Positions 1 through 10,926 of a stretch of DNA of 64,000 nucleotides are shown here, in pieces. The notes beneath the pieces were generated by a model. It did no database searches and had not been told where the DNA came from. It saw nothing but the letters and a program-made list of their open reading frames with translations. Each line of letters starts with the position of its first letter. The first letter of the stretch is position 1. A program made the position numbers and the translations under genes. This stretch comes from Xenoacremonium recifei (lineage: Eukaryota; Ascomycota; Sordariomycetes; Hypocreales; Nectriaceae), in the NCBI GenBank assembly GCA_012184525.1, contig WOFQ01000004.1, positions 186,001-250,000 of the forward strand, in the 5' to 3' direction.

Positions 1-2223
1 CTCCCCCGCATTCTCACCACGCTTGCGACGACGCTGTTGCAACGGCGGCCGTGGGTCGTCGTGGACCGTCGTGGGCCGCTGAGAAATCATACTTGGTAGG
101 AAGGGTATTGTACCCGGGACCCTCAATGTGTCTCTCACGGTGCCCATCTGCCACCCACCACGTTCCGTACAGAGTAGGGAGTGCCAAACTAGACACAAAT
201 GTTGGCTGCAACACGGCGTTGCTACACCAGAGACGGCGGCGTGCAGCAGCAGCAGCGTCAGATCCCTCGACTCCAGCTCCAGCTCCAACTCCAGCTCCAG
301 CCGCAGGATGCCACCAACAGCAGGGACAGGGTTATTGGGCAAATACCTTGACGCTAACGACTCGATGTCCGTGCGCCACTGCTGCTGCTGCAGGTCGATG
401 TTCTTGGTAGGAGGTCGTAGTGAGCAAGGCTCAGGGGCTGACGACCACCACGGGGTGGACGGTTCTCGGTCAGTGAGCCAGATCTTCAAGCCAATGAGCC
501 CGTCCATCCTTTGATAAGTGGCTTGTTAAGATCCAAATGATCAGCAGCCGGACAAAACTCAACTGCAGACTACAGGGGCGGGCTCGGCAAGCTTCGACGG
601 CCAGGAACGCTCGGTCATTGATTGTCATTGACGCCGACATGTTCGCGAGAAGACCTGTCAGGTAACACAGGGCGCAAGGGCACGGTCGAGACCGTCGCAG
701 TTTGACCAGCCGGCAGGCCAAAGATACGAGCTGCTGAAGGATGCTGCCATGGCGGACCAATCATTACGGCTAGGCCTGTTCCCCAGACTCAACCCCGACC
801 AACAGCTGTGCTCGTCTATTTGCGCCCTTCTCCTCTTCCGTGCAGATGCCGTGGGGGAGGGCTGGCTGGCTGGCTGGCTGCGTGCTCGAGGCCAACAGGA
901 TTCCGTTTAGGAGGTGTTGGTTCTCCAATTGCAGGTCATGTTGATAGTCAGAACACAGCGTCAAATCCACGGAGTCGGAGACGCCTCCGACGGCTGAACC
1001 TGCAAAGAGGCGGCAGCGTCACGCCCTGCATTGGTAGGCCGTCGGGAGCTCTTTGTCCCGGACATGCCGGAAGACTGGTTGGTGGCTGTATAAGCTTGCT
1101 TTCCCTTTGCAAGGGGAGGGGGTCACGGTGCTCAGGCTGGTCTTTGGGTGTTTGGCAAGTTGCGATTGTCTTGATGCCGACCCGTCTTCGACACGGGATC
1201 GTCTGGGGAGCGGCCGCACCGCACCGCACGGGATTGCCCCCCATCACATCCCATCACATCGCCCGTTGATAGATCATCAGCTCTGGCGAGGACGCCACCA
1301 GCTGCGCTCGACGACTGAGCGTGCCGTCCGTAATCTTGGGGTTCCAATAGCGCGGCCGCTGTGACGACATCTATCCCGTTCTGTACAGCCTCGTTCCCAA
1401 CTGGGCCGTTCAGCTTATGCGGTTGAGGCAAAACGGGTTCGTCAGCAGCACCACCTCTATCCTTACTTTTCGTATTTGCAGGTCATGGGGGACGGAGATG
1501 CACAACCACCACGCCCACCACCCCAACCCCTCGCGATGTGCAACAGTCGAATTTCCAAGTTTCCAGCTCTAGCAAGAAGCCGGTTTAGCCTGGGCCTGGG
1601 TCCGGTTCGTCTGGAGCATCTAGAAGTGTGGAGGTGGCGTCTAGATATCACGCTAATGTCTCTCGGCCGCGGGCACCTCTCCGCGTGACTTGTCTGAGAA
1701 ATGGAGGGGACCCCTTCTGCAGGAACTCGTGAACCTGCTGGAGGAGAGGAGGGGGGGAGATGGCAGGTTTCAGGGTTGCGAGATTGGAGGGAGGGTGTGG
1801 TGCGTTTACTCACGAGACCTGAGGTGTGATCTGCTGGTGGTTGCTTACAGTCTCACTGCGCAGCATGCCCTGGCCGTGGTCTGGCCCGGTCTGCAGTTCC
1901 CCCAAACTGGTCTTCCGAGATTCCCATGCCATGCGACTCGGCATTGCAATGGTCTAGGGTAGAAGACGATGCCGGTTGTCGTCCCGGTGCTGCCCCCCAA
2001 CAACACCACGTTGTGTCATGGCCGATCAAGATGATCTCCAGTGTCGTATGAGCAGTGTTCGATGTATCTGAGCGTCCGGGAATGGAGGCTTCGACCGGCT
2101 ACAGTCGGTTTGCCATGGCAGAACACACGAGCGTGGACTGTCCGTCAAACAAGATCAAGTTCCAGCGATGACACTGGCATGCAGTGTCGCGGAAAGGGGC
2201 ATCTGGCGGTAACGACGACGAAG
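1..2223. other. No supported gene
   Basis: This stretch is GC-rich with many short overlapping reading frames on both strands. None shows a recognisable domain, a convincing start context or a matching exon chain. CAG/CTCCAG-type low-complexity runs occur around 235-305. I see nothing that can be annotated as a gene; it could be the promoter or UTR of a gene left of the window. Confidence 0.5.
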
Positions 2224-2730
2224 TCACCAGACCAACCCCCGCGCCGACATTCCCATCCTCAGCAACACGACAAACCCGTCCCCTCCCCCAGACCAGCTGA
2301 CTGTCCCGCCCTGCCGTACGCCCCCGGAAACCCGCAGCGAACCCTCGAGGGCGGCTGCTGTATCGGGATCTGTGCTTGAGGTCGTGTTGCCGGGCCGGGT
2401 GCGGGAGCGAGATGCGGTGGCACGGGCGTGTTGTGGTACGATGGCTTCGGCGAGTTGACAGGGTGGCCGAGGGAGCGTGCGCAGTGACGAACTCTCTGCT
2501 CTGCTCTTGGATGGGTGATGCTGCGGCGGACGAAGTCCTACGGGTCGTGAGATGCTCGTTCTGATGGGAGGGGAATGTGGTGAGGACATGGGAGTTGTGG
2601 AATGTCGATTCATGGGGGCGAAGTCGTACCAGATGCCATCCGTGGTGTTGACGGCGGCTGTGTTCTTTTGTTGCTGCTGCAACGATGAGCATTGGAGGTC
2701 ATCCATCCTGCACGAGTGTTTCGTGGACAT
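2224..2730 (-). CDS. Possible small hypothetical protein (168 aa)
   Basis: An ATG-initiated minus-strand frame of 168 codons. The N-terminal part is Ser/Pro/Arg-rich. The last ~40 residues change character to a Gly/Val-rich block with repeated GG and WSGGG-like turns, which looks more protein-like than the neighbouring frames. I do not recognise a family. An overlapping minus-strand frame of 197 codons covers almost the same bases, so coding potential is ambiguous. It could be spurious. Confidence 0.25.
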   Translation of the reverse strand: MSTKHSCRMDDLQCSSLQQQQKNTAAVNTTDGIWYDFAPMNRHSTTPMSSPHSPPIRTSISRPVGLRPPQHHPSKSRAESSSLRTLPRPPCQLAEAIVPQHARATASRSRTRPGNTTSSTDPDTAAALEGSLRVSGGVRQGGTVSWSGGGDGFVVLLRMGMSARGLVW

Positions 2731-2866
2731 GCAACTTGTCGAAAGAGGTGAACTTCCTCCTACGTGTGATACCCTGACTGATTACTCTTCCAGGAGCCCG
2801 ACTTGGTCTTGTGCTCTGGTAACACTGAGGATTCGGGATATCGTAAAGGGCATTTCTCTCCAACAA

Positions 2867-3003
2867 GTCCTCGTGCATGACGTCTATGCTGTGAACCCTA
2901 CTTCCAGAACTATCCAACGGCATGTTTCTGTGCTGCTTGGAGGTCCTCGTGTATGAAGTCCATGCTGTGAGACCTGTTTCCAGAACTGTCCAGCAGCATG
3001 TTT
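2867..3003 (-). repeat. Degenerate tandem repeat, ~76 bp unit, two copies
   Basis: Two similar stretches begin with GTCCTCGTG at 2867 and 2943 and both run to GGCATGTTT/AGCATGTTT. On the minus strand they encode related peptides (MLLDSSGNRSHSMDF and MPLDSSGSRVHSIDV), but the copies lie in different frames, so a frameshift separates them. This looks like the relic of a repeat-containing gene extending to about 3275 on the minus strand. The family is unknown. Confidence 0.5.
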
Positions 3004-4129
3004 TTGTATACAGCGTTGCGGGAGGAAGGGACCATTTCTTGATACAGTCGTCTACGGTCTACGGAAGTTGACTGTTGAAGGAAAGGGGTGATTTGGTCCC
3101 TTTGGAGTACGTCCCGCTGCAGAAGTCTGTGTTTGAGCTGGGTAGTTCTCAGGCTTGTAGTCTTTGTTGTAGCTATGGCCATTGAGCTCGATAACTCCTC
3201 AATATCCTCTAGCTCCTCCGGTGTAGATTGATGCTGCATGCGTGGCATTGTCGTTCCCATTCGACTGTCTAACAAACATTACTGATTATAGCTTATATTA
3301 AACAAGTCCCTCATTATGGTCGTCATAGGAGTTTCCTGAGTAAATGCGACCGGGTTAAAAAGCTCTGAACACATGAGTGCACATCTTTGCTGTGACTGAT
3401 AAGTATATCTACGACGATTCTGGGTGGTTTCTTTTGCGTGAATATACCCCTTCTCAGCCTCCCCTTTACTATAACGCTCAAAGAACATCCTATTCCGGGT
3501 TGCTCTGCCAGCGTGAGATTCTAAATAGTGATTTCTTACGCTTTAAATTTTTCGTCTCGTCCTTTAAGCAGATAATTCAACTCGATTTCACAGTTTACGA
3601 GTGTTTGCCTACTTCGCACGTCGTTACTAGTCAAGGTTTTGTAAACTTTTGTAGGAGTCTAGGGTAAGACTCAAATCAGGATGTAGAATTTTGCCCGCAG
3701 AAGTAAAGTCATCAACAACAGCTGGAGTGCCAGAAACTTGATCAAACTAAACCTAACGGGGTTGTATCTCTGTTCAGTTTCGATCGTGGATTGTTCATGA
3801 TCAAACCTCATGGACTGGAAAATGTGTATGAGACATGAGATCTTAAAAGGTGGCAAAGCGCCGACACTTAGGCAGTCCATGGTTCCTCCCAACTCGGAGA
3901 AGAGAGATCCTCATATAAGGGCATAGAAAACAAGAATTATAGCAAGCAGAATTAGAGAAACTAAAATGCATCAAAGTGTCATTATTACCCGTAGGGAAAC
4001 GAAACATGGCGTCTTATTCCTCTACAGCTCAATCTACTAGACCAATACATCTCTGCCAGAATCCAAAATAGATCCTGGCCAAGCTGACTACAAAGTCAAA
4101 ACATAGAGTGCCAGTATAGATATATATGT
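3004..4129. other. AT-richer gene-free stretch
   Basis: From about 3280 the base composition becomes clearly richer in A and T than the rest of the window, with only short frames. No domain or exon chain was seen. It may be an old repeat altered by RIP (repeat-induced point mutation), which would need computed dinucleotide indices to establish. Confidence 0.45.
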
Positions 4130-4790
4130 GTATGTGTATAGATCAGTTCTTATTCCTGCAGCTCATCTCAAGTATTGGCGAGTCTCCGCGTTAATCAGCG
4201 ACTTCAAAAGGATCCGACACGGAGGGGCATCAGAACCGCATTCAATACCGTGCGGCTCCTCTCCGGTTCCGCCAAGGTCACTGGACATTATATGCAATGA
4301 ACCTTCCCTATTTCCCTCTATAAAATGTGCCCGAAAGCTATACGGCTCCGTTGATTGACTACGGCCCCGTTGAGGAACCGATTCGGAACCTGTTTCTAAG
4401 AAACCCGCGGATCCTCGCCGGGTCCGCGACTCTATTTGCTCGGTTCCGTTCTGCCTGCCATATGCGAAAGCCTATCCCACGTGGACTATCATGGTGAACC
4501 GCACGGATCCGTTCCGTTGGTTTCAGCACTCCGCTCCGACGGCACCGCTTAGGATCCGATACGGAACTTGGGAACCTACGCGGAAATCATATATAAATGA
4601 CGGATCCAAAGTTTGTGGCGGATTCCATGGGGATTATTTCTCCGTCTATGAGATCCAGTCTCCGTGACGGATCGTATGATTTGCCACCGGAAGCCAACCC
4701 GCACTTTTGTCGCTGCGGCTCCGCCAACTTCACAATAGATTCCTTAACCGGCGGGTCACTTGGCGAGAACTCTCCATAATTAGAACTGAT
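4130..4790. repeat. CGGTTCCG/GGATCCG-rich segment, candidate transposon relic
   Basis: The short words CGGTTCCG, GGCTCCG, GGATCCG and GGGTCCGC recur many times here on both strands inside otherwise AT-rich DNA. The same words recur at 8690-9010, on the other side of the NLR gene. Dense sub-terminal short repeats of this sort are known from fungal DNA transposons such as the hAT group, but I could not identify terminal inverted repeats or a target-site duplication, so the class is unassigned. Confidence 0.35.
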
Positions 4791-5359
4791 ACTATACATG
4801 GCGAATTGGGTATGTATTGCAGGGTCAGTTAGTTACTTATTCGAGCAGGCTCCAATGTAACTTGTAACTCTGCACGATGCCTGGCTGTATTTCAGAGGTA
4901 CGATTACTTAGGTAATTGTTACAACTTTTGCTTAATGCACGTAACCACCGGGTTAAGCACTTAGTTATATAAAATAAGAGTCTTATATTTTCCCTCCTTA
5001 ATTCTAAGTTTACGAGTTTTGGAAGCAACAGCCGTGGCTTCGTCGTGCTCACGTGACACTGTCGGTTTACGAGCAATAATAACCGCAGCAGGCCTCCTAC
5101 TGAGGTGCAAAGGCATACTGCTGCCTTAGGCGTACTTTCCATTCGTGCCATTCTCCCCACATGTGCCACGTGAGTGAGGTGCGTTGGCATCGTCCTGGTC
5201 AGCACAATGATTCTTCTGCCTCTTTCAACGTTCTCGCCTGGGAGCAGATTACTTCGTCGCGTTTGATTTTCTCCTCCTGATATCGGCGGTGAGCCCGATA
5301 GTGGCCGTCGTTTTCGATCCCCAACCGACCTTATCCGTTGATGAATTTCGGCCCAAATC
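4791..5359. promoter_or_regulatory. Upstream region of the NLR gene
   Basis: No gene is visible. It contains two CACGTG E-box cores, near 5050 and 5167, within 310 bp of the HET-NLR start codon. Whether they act on that gene is an inference from position only. Confidence 0.3.
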
Positions 5360-8300
5360 ATGCGACTTCTAGAATGTAGCGACGGTAAGGTTGAGCTGAC
5401 GAAGGACTTGGTTGTCGGTATACCTAAGTATGCCATACTGTCGCATACATGGGGGCCCGACACCGAAGAAGTCACTTATAGAGATTTGGTTGATGGCACT
5501 GGGGAGGACAAGCCAGGGTACGAGAAGATTAGGTTTTGCGCGGCCCAAGCGAAACGCGATGGCCTTCGATACTTCTGGGTAGACACTTGCTGTATCGACA
5601 AATCAAACAACACCGAGCTCTCCGAAGCGATCAATTCCATGTTCCGTTGGTATCAAACTGCGGCTCGATGTTATGTATACTTGTCAGATATCTCAGCTTC
5701 TGGTCACGAAGAGGATAGCCGGTCGTCTGAGTTCGCATGGGAGTCAGCTTTTCGCAAGAGTAAATGGTTCACTCGAGGATGGACGCTACAAGAGCTTCTA
5801 GCACCGCCATCCGTCGAATTCTTTACGACGGCGGGCTGGCGACTTGGCGATAAGAGGTCTCTCGAGCGACAGATTCACGAAATAACGGGGATTGCTGTTT
5901 CAGCACTTCGGGGCAAGGCCCTTGTTCAGTTCGATATCGAGGAGCGTTTCAAATGGGCCGAGAAACGGCAGACCACTCGCGAAGAAGACCAGGCGTATTG
6001 TCTTCTCGGCATTTTTGACATTTCTATGCCACTTATATACGGTGAAGGAAGGGCACACGCAGTTCGTCGGCTCAAAAAAGAGATTGATGAGGCTAGGAAC
6101 CGTAACGACACACCTAATTCCCATGGAGGTATGTAACACATTTCCTGCTCGCCTCATTTAATTACTCTGAAGCCAAGATCCACACTGGATGGCGCTATGC
6201 GAACGGAGCACCTCCTTCACCGACCATCTGGCGACTGCTGATTTTGTTATAGACCATGCCGCCCTGCCTCGTCACTCTATTCCACTCCGCGAGAACCAGC
6301 GCTTTGCCGGACGGAACAGGACGCTAGACACCCTCAAAGCGATACTATTCAAGCGCAAGAAGTCACGGAAAGCTGCCATTGTGGGCCACCGTGCCGTCCT
6401 TCCTTGTCACTATATTCCACTCCGTGAGAACCGGCGCTTCGTCGGACGGGACAGTATACTAGACACCCTCCAAGCGATACTATTCAAGCGCAAGGAGTCA
6501 CAGAAAGCTGCCATTGTGGGCCTGGGTGGGATAGGAAAGACCCAGGTCGCCCTGCAGTTTGCATACTGGGCCAAGACACAGCGACCCAAGTACTCTGTCT
6601 TCTGGGTACCGGCATTGAGCAAAGAGACCTTCGAACAGGCCTACACCGAGATTGCTTTACAGCTCGCTATCGAAAAAAGCGATGATGAGGAGGACCTCAA
6701 AGAGTCCGTACGACGGTTCCTGGACTCGGGGACGGCGGGGCCATGGCTTCTCGTGGTGGACAACGCAGATGATAAAGATATTCTCCTTGGCTCTGCAGAA
6801 ATGCCAGGCGGTATCAACAAGTATCTTCCAGAAAACGGCCTCACGCTATTTACGACACGTTCTCAAGAAGTAGCTGTATCGGTTGCCGGTAACGATGTGA
6901 TTGAGCTGCACGAGATGGATCCGCCGGATGCGGCTGACCTTTTGAAGAAGTCGCTGATCCAGAAGGATATGCTTTGTGATAAAGAGACGACGGCAGAGCT
7001 GTTGAAAGGGCTTACGTACCTTCCTCTGGCGATCACACAGGCGGCGGCCTACATCAATATAACAAAGTTACCCTTACGTCGGTACCTTGAGCTGCTGCAC
7101 AGCACTGAGCAGAACATCATCGACTTGATGAGCCGAGAGATCCGGGACAACACTCGATACCGTGGATCGCAGAATGCTATAGCGACAACTTGGCTTGTAT
7201 CTTTCGACCAGATTTGCAAATCCGACAGCGCCGCGGCCGACCTACTCGAATTCATATCGTGCATCGAGTCGAAGGCTATTCCGCAATCAATGCTGCCTCG
7301 TTTCCAGTCGAAAGAGCAAATGGTGCATGCTCTCGGCACGTTATGCGGATATGCCTTTCTGACCAGACGTAGGGATAGCCAGATATTCGACATGCATAGT
7401 CTGGTACATTTGGCGACCCGAATCTGGGTTCAGAGGATGGGCCGCACGACACAAGCCAATGAAAAGGCGATTCAATGTCTCGAGACAATCTTTCCACGCG
7501 GTGATTATGTAGACCGCGACGTGTGGAGAGAGTACCTTCCGCATGCTTTCAGGGTATTACAGTCTGGTGAAGAACTTGATATAGAGGAGAAAGCCGCCCT
7601 GTGCCACTGGATTGGATGGTGTTTGAGGGTGGATGGGCGATACAAGGAAGCCCTCAGATATTTCACCGAGGCTTGCCAATGGAGGAATTTTCATCTTCCC
7701 GAAAACCATCCTGACCGGCTTGCATCACAACACGGGCTTGCTATAGCCTACGAACCTAACGGTCAGGTCCAAGAGGCCATCGCGCTGCTCGAGCAGGTTG
7801 TTGCTATTCAAAAGAGAGTCCTTACTGAAGACCACCCTAACCAGCTTGCATCACAACATGAGCTTGCTATGTCCTACCGATCTAACGGTCAGGTCCAAGA
7901 GGCCATCGCACTGCTCGAGCAGATCGTTGCTATTCAAAAGAAAGTCCTTACTGAAGACCACCCTAACCAGCTTGCATCACAACACGTGCTTGCTATGTCC
8001 TACCGAGATAACGGTCAGGTCCAAGAGTCCATCGCACTGCTCGAGCAGGTCGTTGCTATTAGAAAGAGAGTCCTTACTGAAGACCACCCTAACCAGCTTG
8101 CATCACAACATGAGCTTGCTATGTCCTACCGATCTAACGGTCAGGTCCAAGAGGCCATCGCACTGCTCGAGCAGATCGTTGCTATTCAAAAGAAAGTCCT
8201 TACTGAAGACCACCCTAACCAGCTTACATCACAACACGTGCTTGCTATATCCTACCAAGCTAACGGCCAGGTCCAAGAGGCCGTCATGCTGCTTGAAGAG

Positions 8301-8393
8301 GTTGTCGCTATTCGCAAGAGAGTCCTTGCTGAAGACCACCATGACTTACTATTATCACAAGAGTGGCTCGCATATTGTTTGGAGCAGATTTGA
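5360..8393 (+). CDS. HET / NB-ARC / TPR NLR-like protein (994 aa)
   Basis: Two exons, 5360-6128 and 6178-8393, joined by a 49-bp phase-1 intron (GTATGT..AAG). Residues ~24-180 form a HET domain: AILSHTWG, FWVDTCCIDK, and the TRGWTLQELLAP block. Residues ~370-550 form an NB-ARC NTPase with P-loop GLGGIGKT, Walker B-like LLVVDNADD and a GLTYLPLAI block. From ~740 to the end lie 42-residue TPR units, five nearly identical plus a partial last one. HET proteins of this architecture are fungal NLRs that trigger heterokaryon incompatibility or immune-type cell death; the trigger here is unknown. A 45-residue segment just before the P-loop is duplicated (6262-6396 and 6397-6531), and the first copy ends before the GKT. 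The frame is fully open, so the gene looks intact and probably functional. Flanks are repeat-rich. Confidence 0.9.
6262..6531 (+). repeat. Direct duplication, 135 bp x 2, within the NLR gene
   Basis: Period 135 bp (45 codons), so the frame is kept. Each copy encodes IPLREN, F.GR, LDTL.AILFKRK and ending KAAIVG. Copy 1 continues GHRAV, while copy 2 continues into the true P-loop GLGGIGKT. The copies differ at scattered bases, so the event is not very recent. Confidence 0.9.
7701..8330 (+). repeat. TPR repeat array, 126-bp units
   Basis: Five consecutive 126-bp units encode 42-residue TPRs with core EDHPNQLASQH and NGQVQEAIALLEQ. The unit starting at 7827 and the unit starting at 8079 appear identical over all 126 bp, so a 252-bp block was copied recently. 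Differences between units cluster at a few codons (E/V after QH, RSN/RDN/QAN after Y, I/V, Q/R, K/R). The last unit diverges. Confidence 0.9.
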
Positions 8394-9336
8394 GACAAAG
8401 TTACAGGACAGTAGAAGGCATTGCTTAATATTTTACTCTTTTTTTTTTTTTCATGCATCTGCCCTTAAACAAGATGTAAGGGCTAGGGTGATTTCTTAAT
8501 AGAGATCATGCTTAGTGCCTGTTCCCTGGATCCGGGGTCCATCAGCACGCTTGATTCAAGTTGTACTAGGTCAGCCACATTGCCGAGGCAGCCCTCAGGA
8601 GAGCCGCAAGTCCCATGTCTTGGAACCAAAAACAAACATGAGTAAGGGCCAAACATGGGATGGCTAAATGTTTGCGTCCCGAGAAACGATACGTACGGCT
8701 CCTTTAGTACGGAGCGCCTTCTCGCTTGTATCTCGTAAAGCTACAAGCTGCAGGCGGCCCCCCTAGTCTTTACGAAAGTTAACAAGAAAGCGCACGACCA
8801 ATTCGTCTATTATTTTACATCCGAATATAGTTTGATATATGCTTGGCATGTATGATCCAATTGGCTTCATGCGGATTGATGGCGGTACCGCATGAGAAGG
8901 TCCGCTGGGAATCTCCTGACGGTTCCGTTTCGGAGCCGGCGGGTCGGCTGTTCATTGCTACGGCTCCGGTACGGTTCCGGGTCCGCTCTGTGTTTGTCTA
9001 CTCTGTATTGAGCTTTTTGATAGCGTATTAGATAGTCTCCATGAAGGAATATATCGAGTTTGTTGTCTATCGATCCTAGTTTTGTTCGCTCTATATATGA
9101 GTCGTACGTCTGCATCTTCCTGTCCTTGAATCTCTTGTTTCGCCGAGATAGACAAAATATTGAGGATGTCTTTTAGCTCATACTATTGAGTACTTGATCT
9201 AGGTCACATTACTATTTGCTTTCGAAAGGAGTGCGGTGAAGCTTGGCGGGTATCTATTTGTTTATTCCTGCGTCTGTCTAATATTCGCTCGCTATCTCTC
9301 TCCTTTTATACCGTGATTTCATAATACATATCTTAT
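8394..9336. other. Intergenic region with second CGGTTCCG-rich segment
   Basis: No gene. A T-run of about 12 lies near 8441. Between about 8690 and 9010 the words GGCTCC, CGGTTCCG and GGGTCCGC recur, as in the 4130-4790 segment. The NLR gene is therefore bracketed by related-looking repeat debris. It also holds the 3' flanks of the convergent NLR and glutathione reductase genes. Confidence 0.4.
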
Positions 9337-10926
9337 CTATTTCAGGGTCACCAACTCCTCAGCGCTTGTGGGGTGAATGGCCACACAGCTGTCAAAGTCA
9401 GCCTTGGTGGCGCCCATCTTGACAGCGACGCCAAAGCCCTGCAACATCTCGCCACTACCCTGGCCCAGGATGTGCAGACCGACAACCTTCTCCTCAGGTC
9501 CCGCGCAGATGAGCTTGTAAGCCGTAGGGCCCTTGTGCTCAGGATCCATCATGGCGTAGTACATGGCCGTGAAGTTGGTCTTGTAGATCTTTAGGTTCTC
9601 GCGGCCGTACTTCTCGATAGCCTGGGGTTCCGTGATACCGATGCTGCCAACCTCGGGGTGGGAGAAGACGACTGAGGGGATGTTCTGGTAGCTGAGCTTT
9701 CGGTTTGAGAATTCGGCGCCACCAAACAATCGCTCGGCGAGACGGCGACCAGCAGCGATGGCGACAGGGGTGAGCTCGACCTCGCCCGTGACATCGCCGA
9801 GAGCGTAGATGCTCTCGACATCAGTGTTCTGGTACTCGTCGGCGACAATGTGTCCCGACTTGGTCAGCTTAACGCCAACCTCCTCCAAGCCAATGTCCTT
9901 GGTCAAGGGGGTACGACCGACGGCCCAGATGAGGTGGTCGACGTCTGTTACGACACTCTCATTGCCCTCGCCGTCCTTGTAAGTCACGGTCAGCTTGCCA
10001 TTGGCGTCCTTCTCAATTTTGGAGGCCTGCGACTCCCGGTGCAACTTGACGCCGAGGCGCTCGTATTCGTTGGTGACGGTCTCCTGGATCATGGGGTCGA
10101 AGTTGCGCAGGAAGTTCTTGTGGCGGATGAACAGGTGCGTCTCGGTGCCGAGGGCGTTGAACATGCCGGCGAACTCGACGGCGATGTAGCCGGCGCCGAC
10201 AATGGCAACCTTCTTGGGCTGGGTCGCGATGTCGAAGAAGCCGTCGCTGTTGATGCCGAACTCGGCGCCAGGAATCGAGGGGGGATCCGTGGGCTTGCCG
10301 CCGACGGCAATGAGGATCTTCTTGGCGTTGACAACGACCTTGGAGCCGTCGTCGAGCGTCACTTCGGCCTGGTTCTTGGCCAACAGCTTCGCCCAACCGT
10401 GCAAGTATTCGACCTTGTCGTTGTTGAGGTTGCGCTCGTAGATGCCGTTGAGGCGCTTGATGTAGGCGTCACGCTTCGTCTTGAAGGTGGACCAGTCGAA
10501 GGGAGCAGACTCTTCGACGGAGAAGCCGTAGGACTTGGAGTCGTGGATAGCCTCGGCGAGGGCGGCGGCGTTGTAGGTGACTTTCTTGGGAACGCAACTA
10601 CACGTAAAGCTGTTAGCAATGGCTCGACTCTCACAACAAGGAGGCGTATCCTACCCAACGTTGACACAGGTTCCGCCGAGACGTTTGGCCTCGACAATCA
10701 TAGCCTTGACGCCGAATCGGTTGCTGGCCATGCGCGCCGAGCCCAGGCCACCGCTGCCACCGCCGATGACGAGGTAGTCGGTCTCCTTGGTGATGGGCGC
10801 CATGATGTGCGGGGTCGTGGAGAGGTGTCGCGAGAGTGAAGCTATTCGCAGCGGGGCAGCAGCCGATCTCGAGGTCGCGAGAAACGATGAAGTCTGGGTT
10901 CGAGTGAGGAGGGCGAAAGCTTGCAT
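9337..10926 (-). CDS. GLR1: Glutathione reductase (510 aa, mitochondrial + cytosolic)
   Basis: Reduces GSSG to GSH with NADPH; homodimeric flavoprotein. Exons 10926-10655 and 10597-9337 are joined by a 57-bp intron that falls inside the redox-active site, giving GGTCVNVGCVPKK with both catalytic cysteines. The FAD-binding GGGSGGLGSA motif follows the N-terminus. An NADPH-binding GAGYIAVEFAG lies mid-protein, the second FAD contact is ALGDVTG, and the dimer-interface catalytic His lies in HPTSAEE near the C-terminus. The first 41 residues are rich in Arg, Ser and Ala without acidic residues, as in a mitochondrial presequence. A second ATG at codon 42 (10803) would give a cytosolic form, the known arrangement in yeast Glr1. 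It is divergent from the Ede1-like gene. Confidence 0.95.

Noticed and set aside
7798..8499. 233-codon frame with repeated Ser/Leu peptides
   Set aside because: It is the +1 frame of the 126-bp TPR array; it is repetitive because the units are multiples of three.
9850..10839. 329-codon frame on the plus strand
   Set aside because: It is antisense to glutathione reductase, whose motifs are unmistakable; the frame is open because of GC3 bias.
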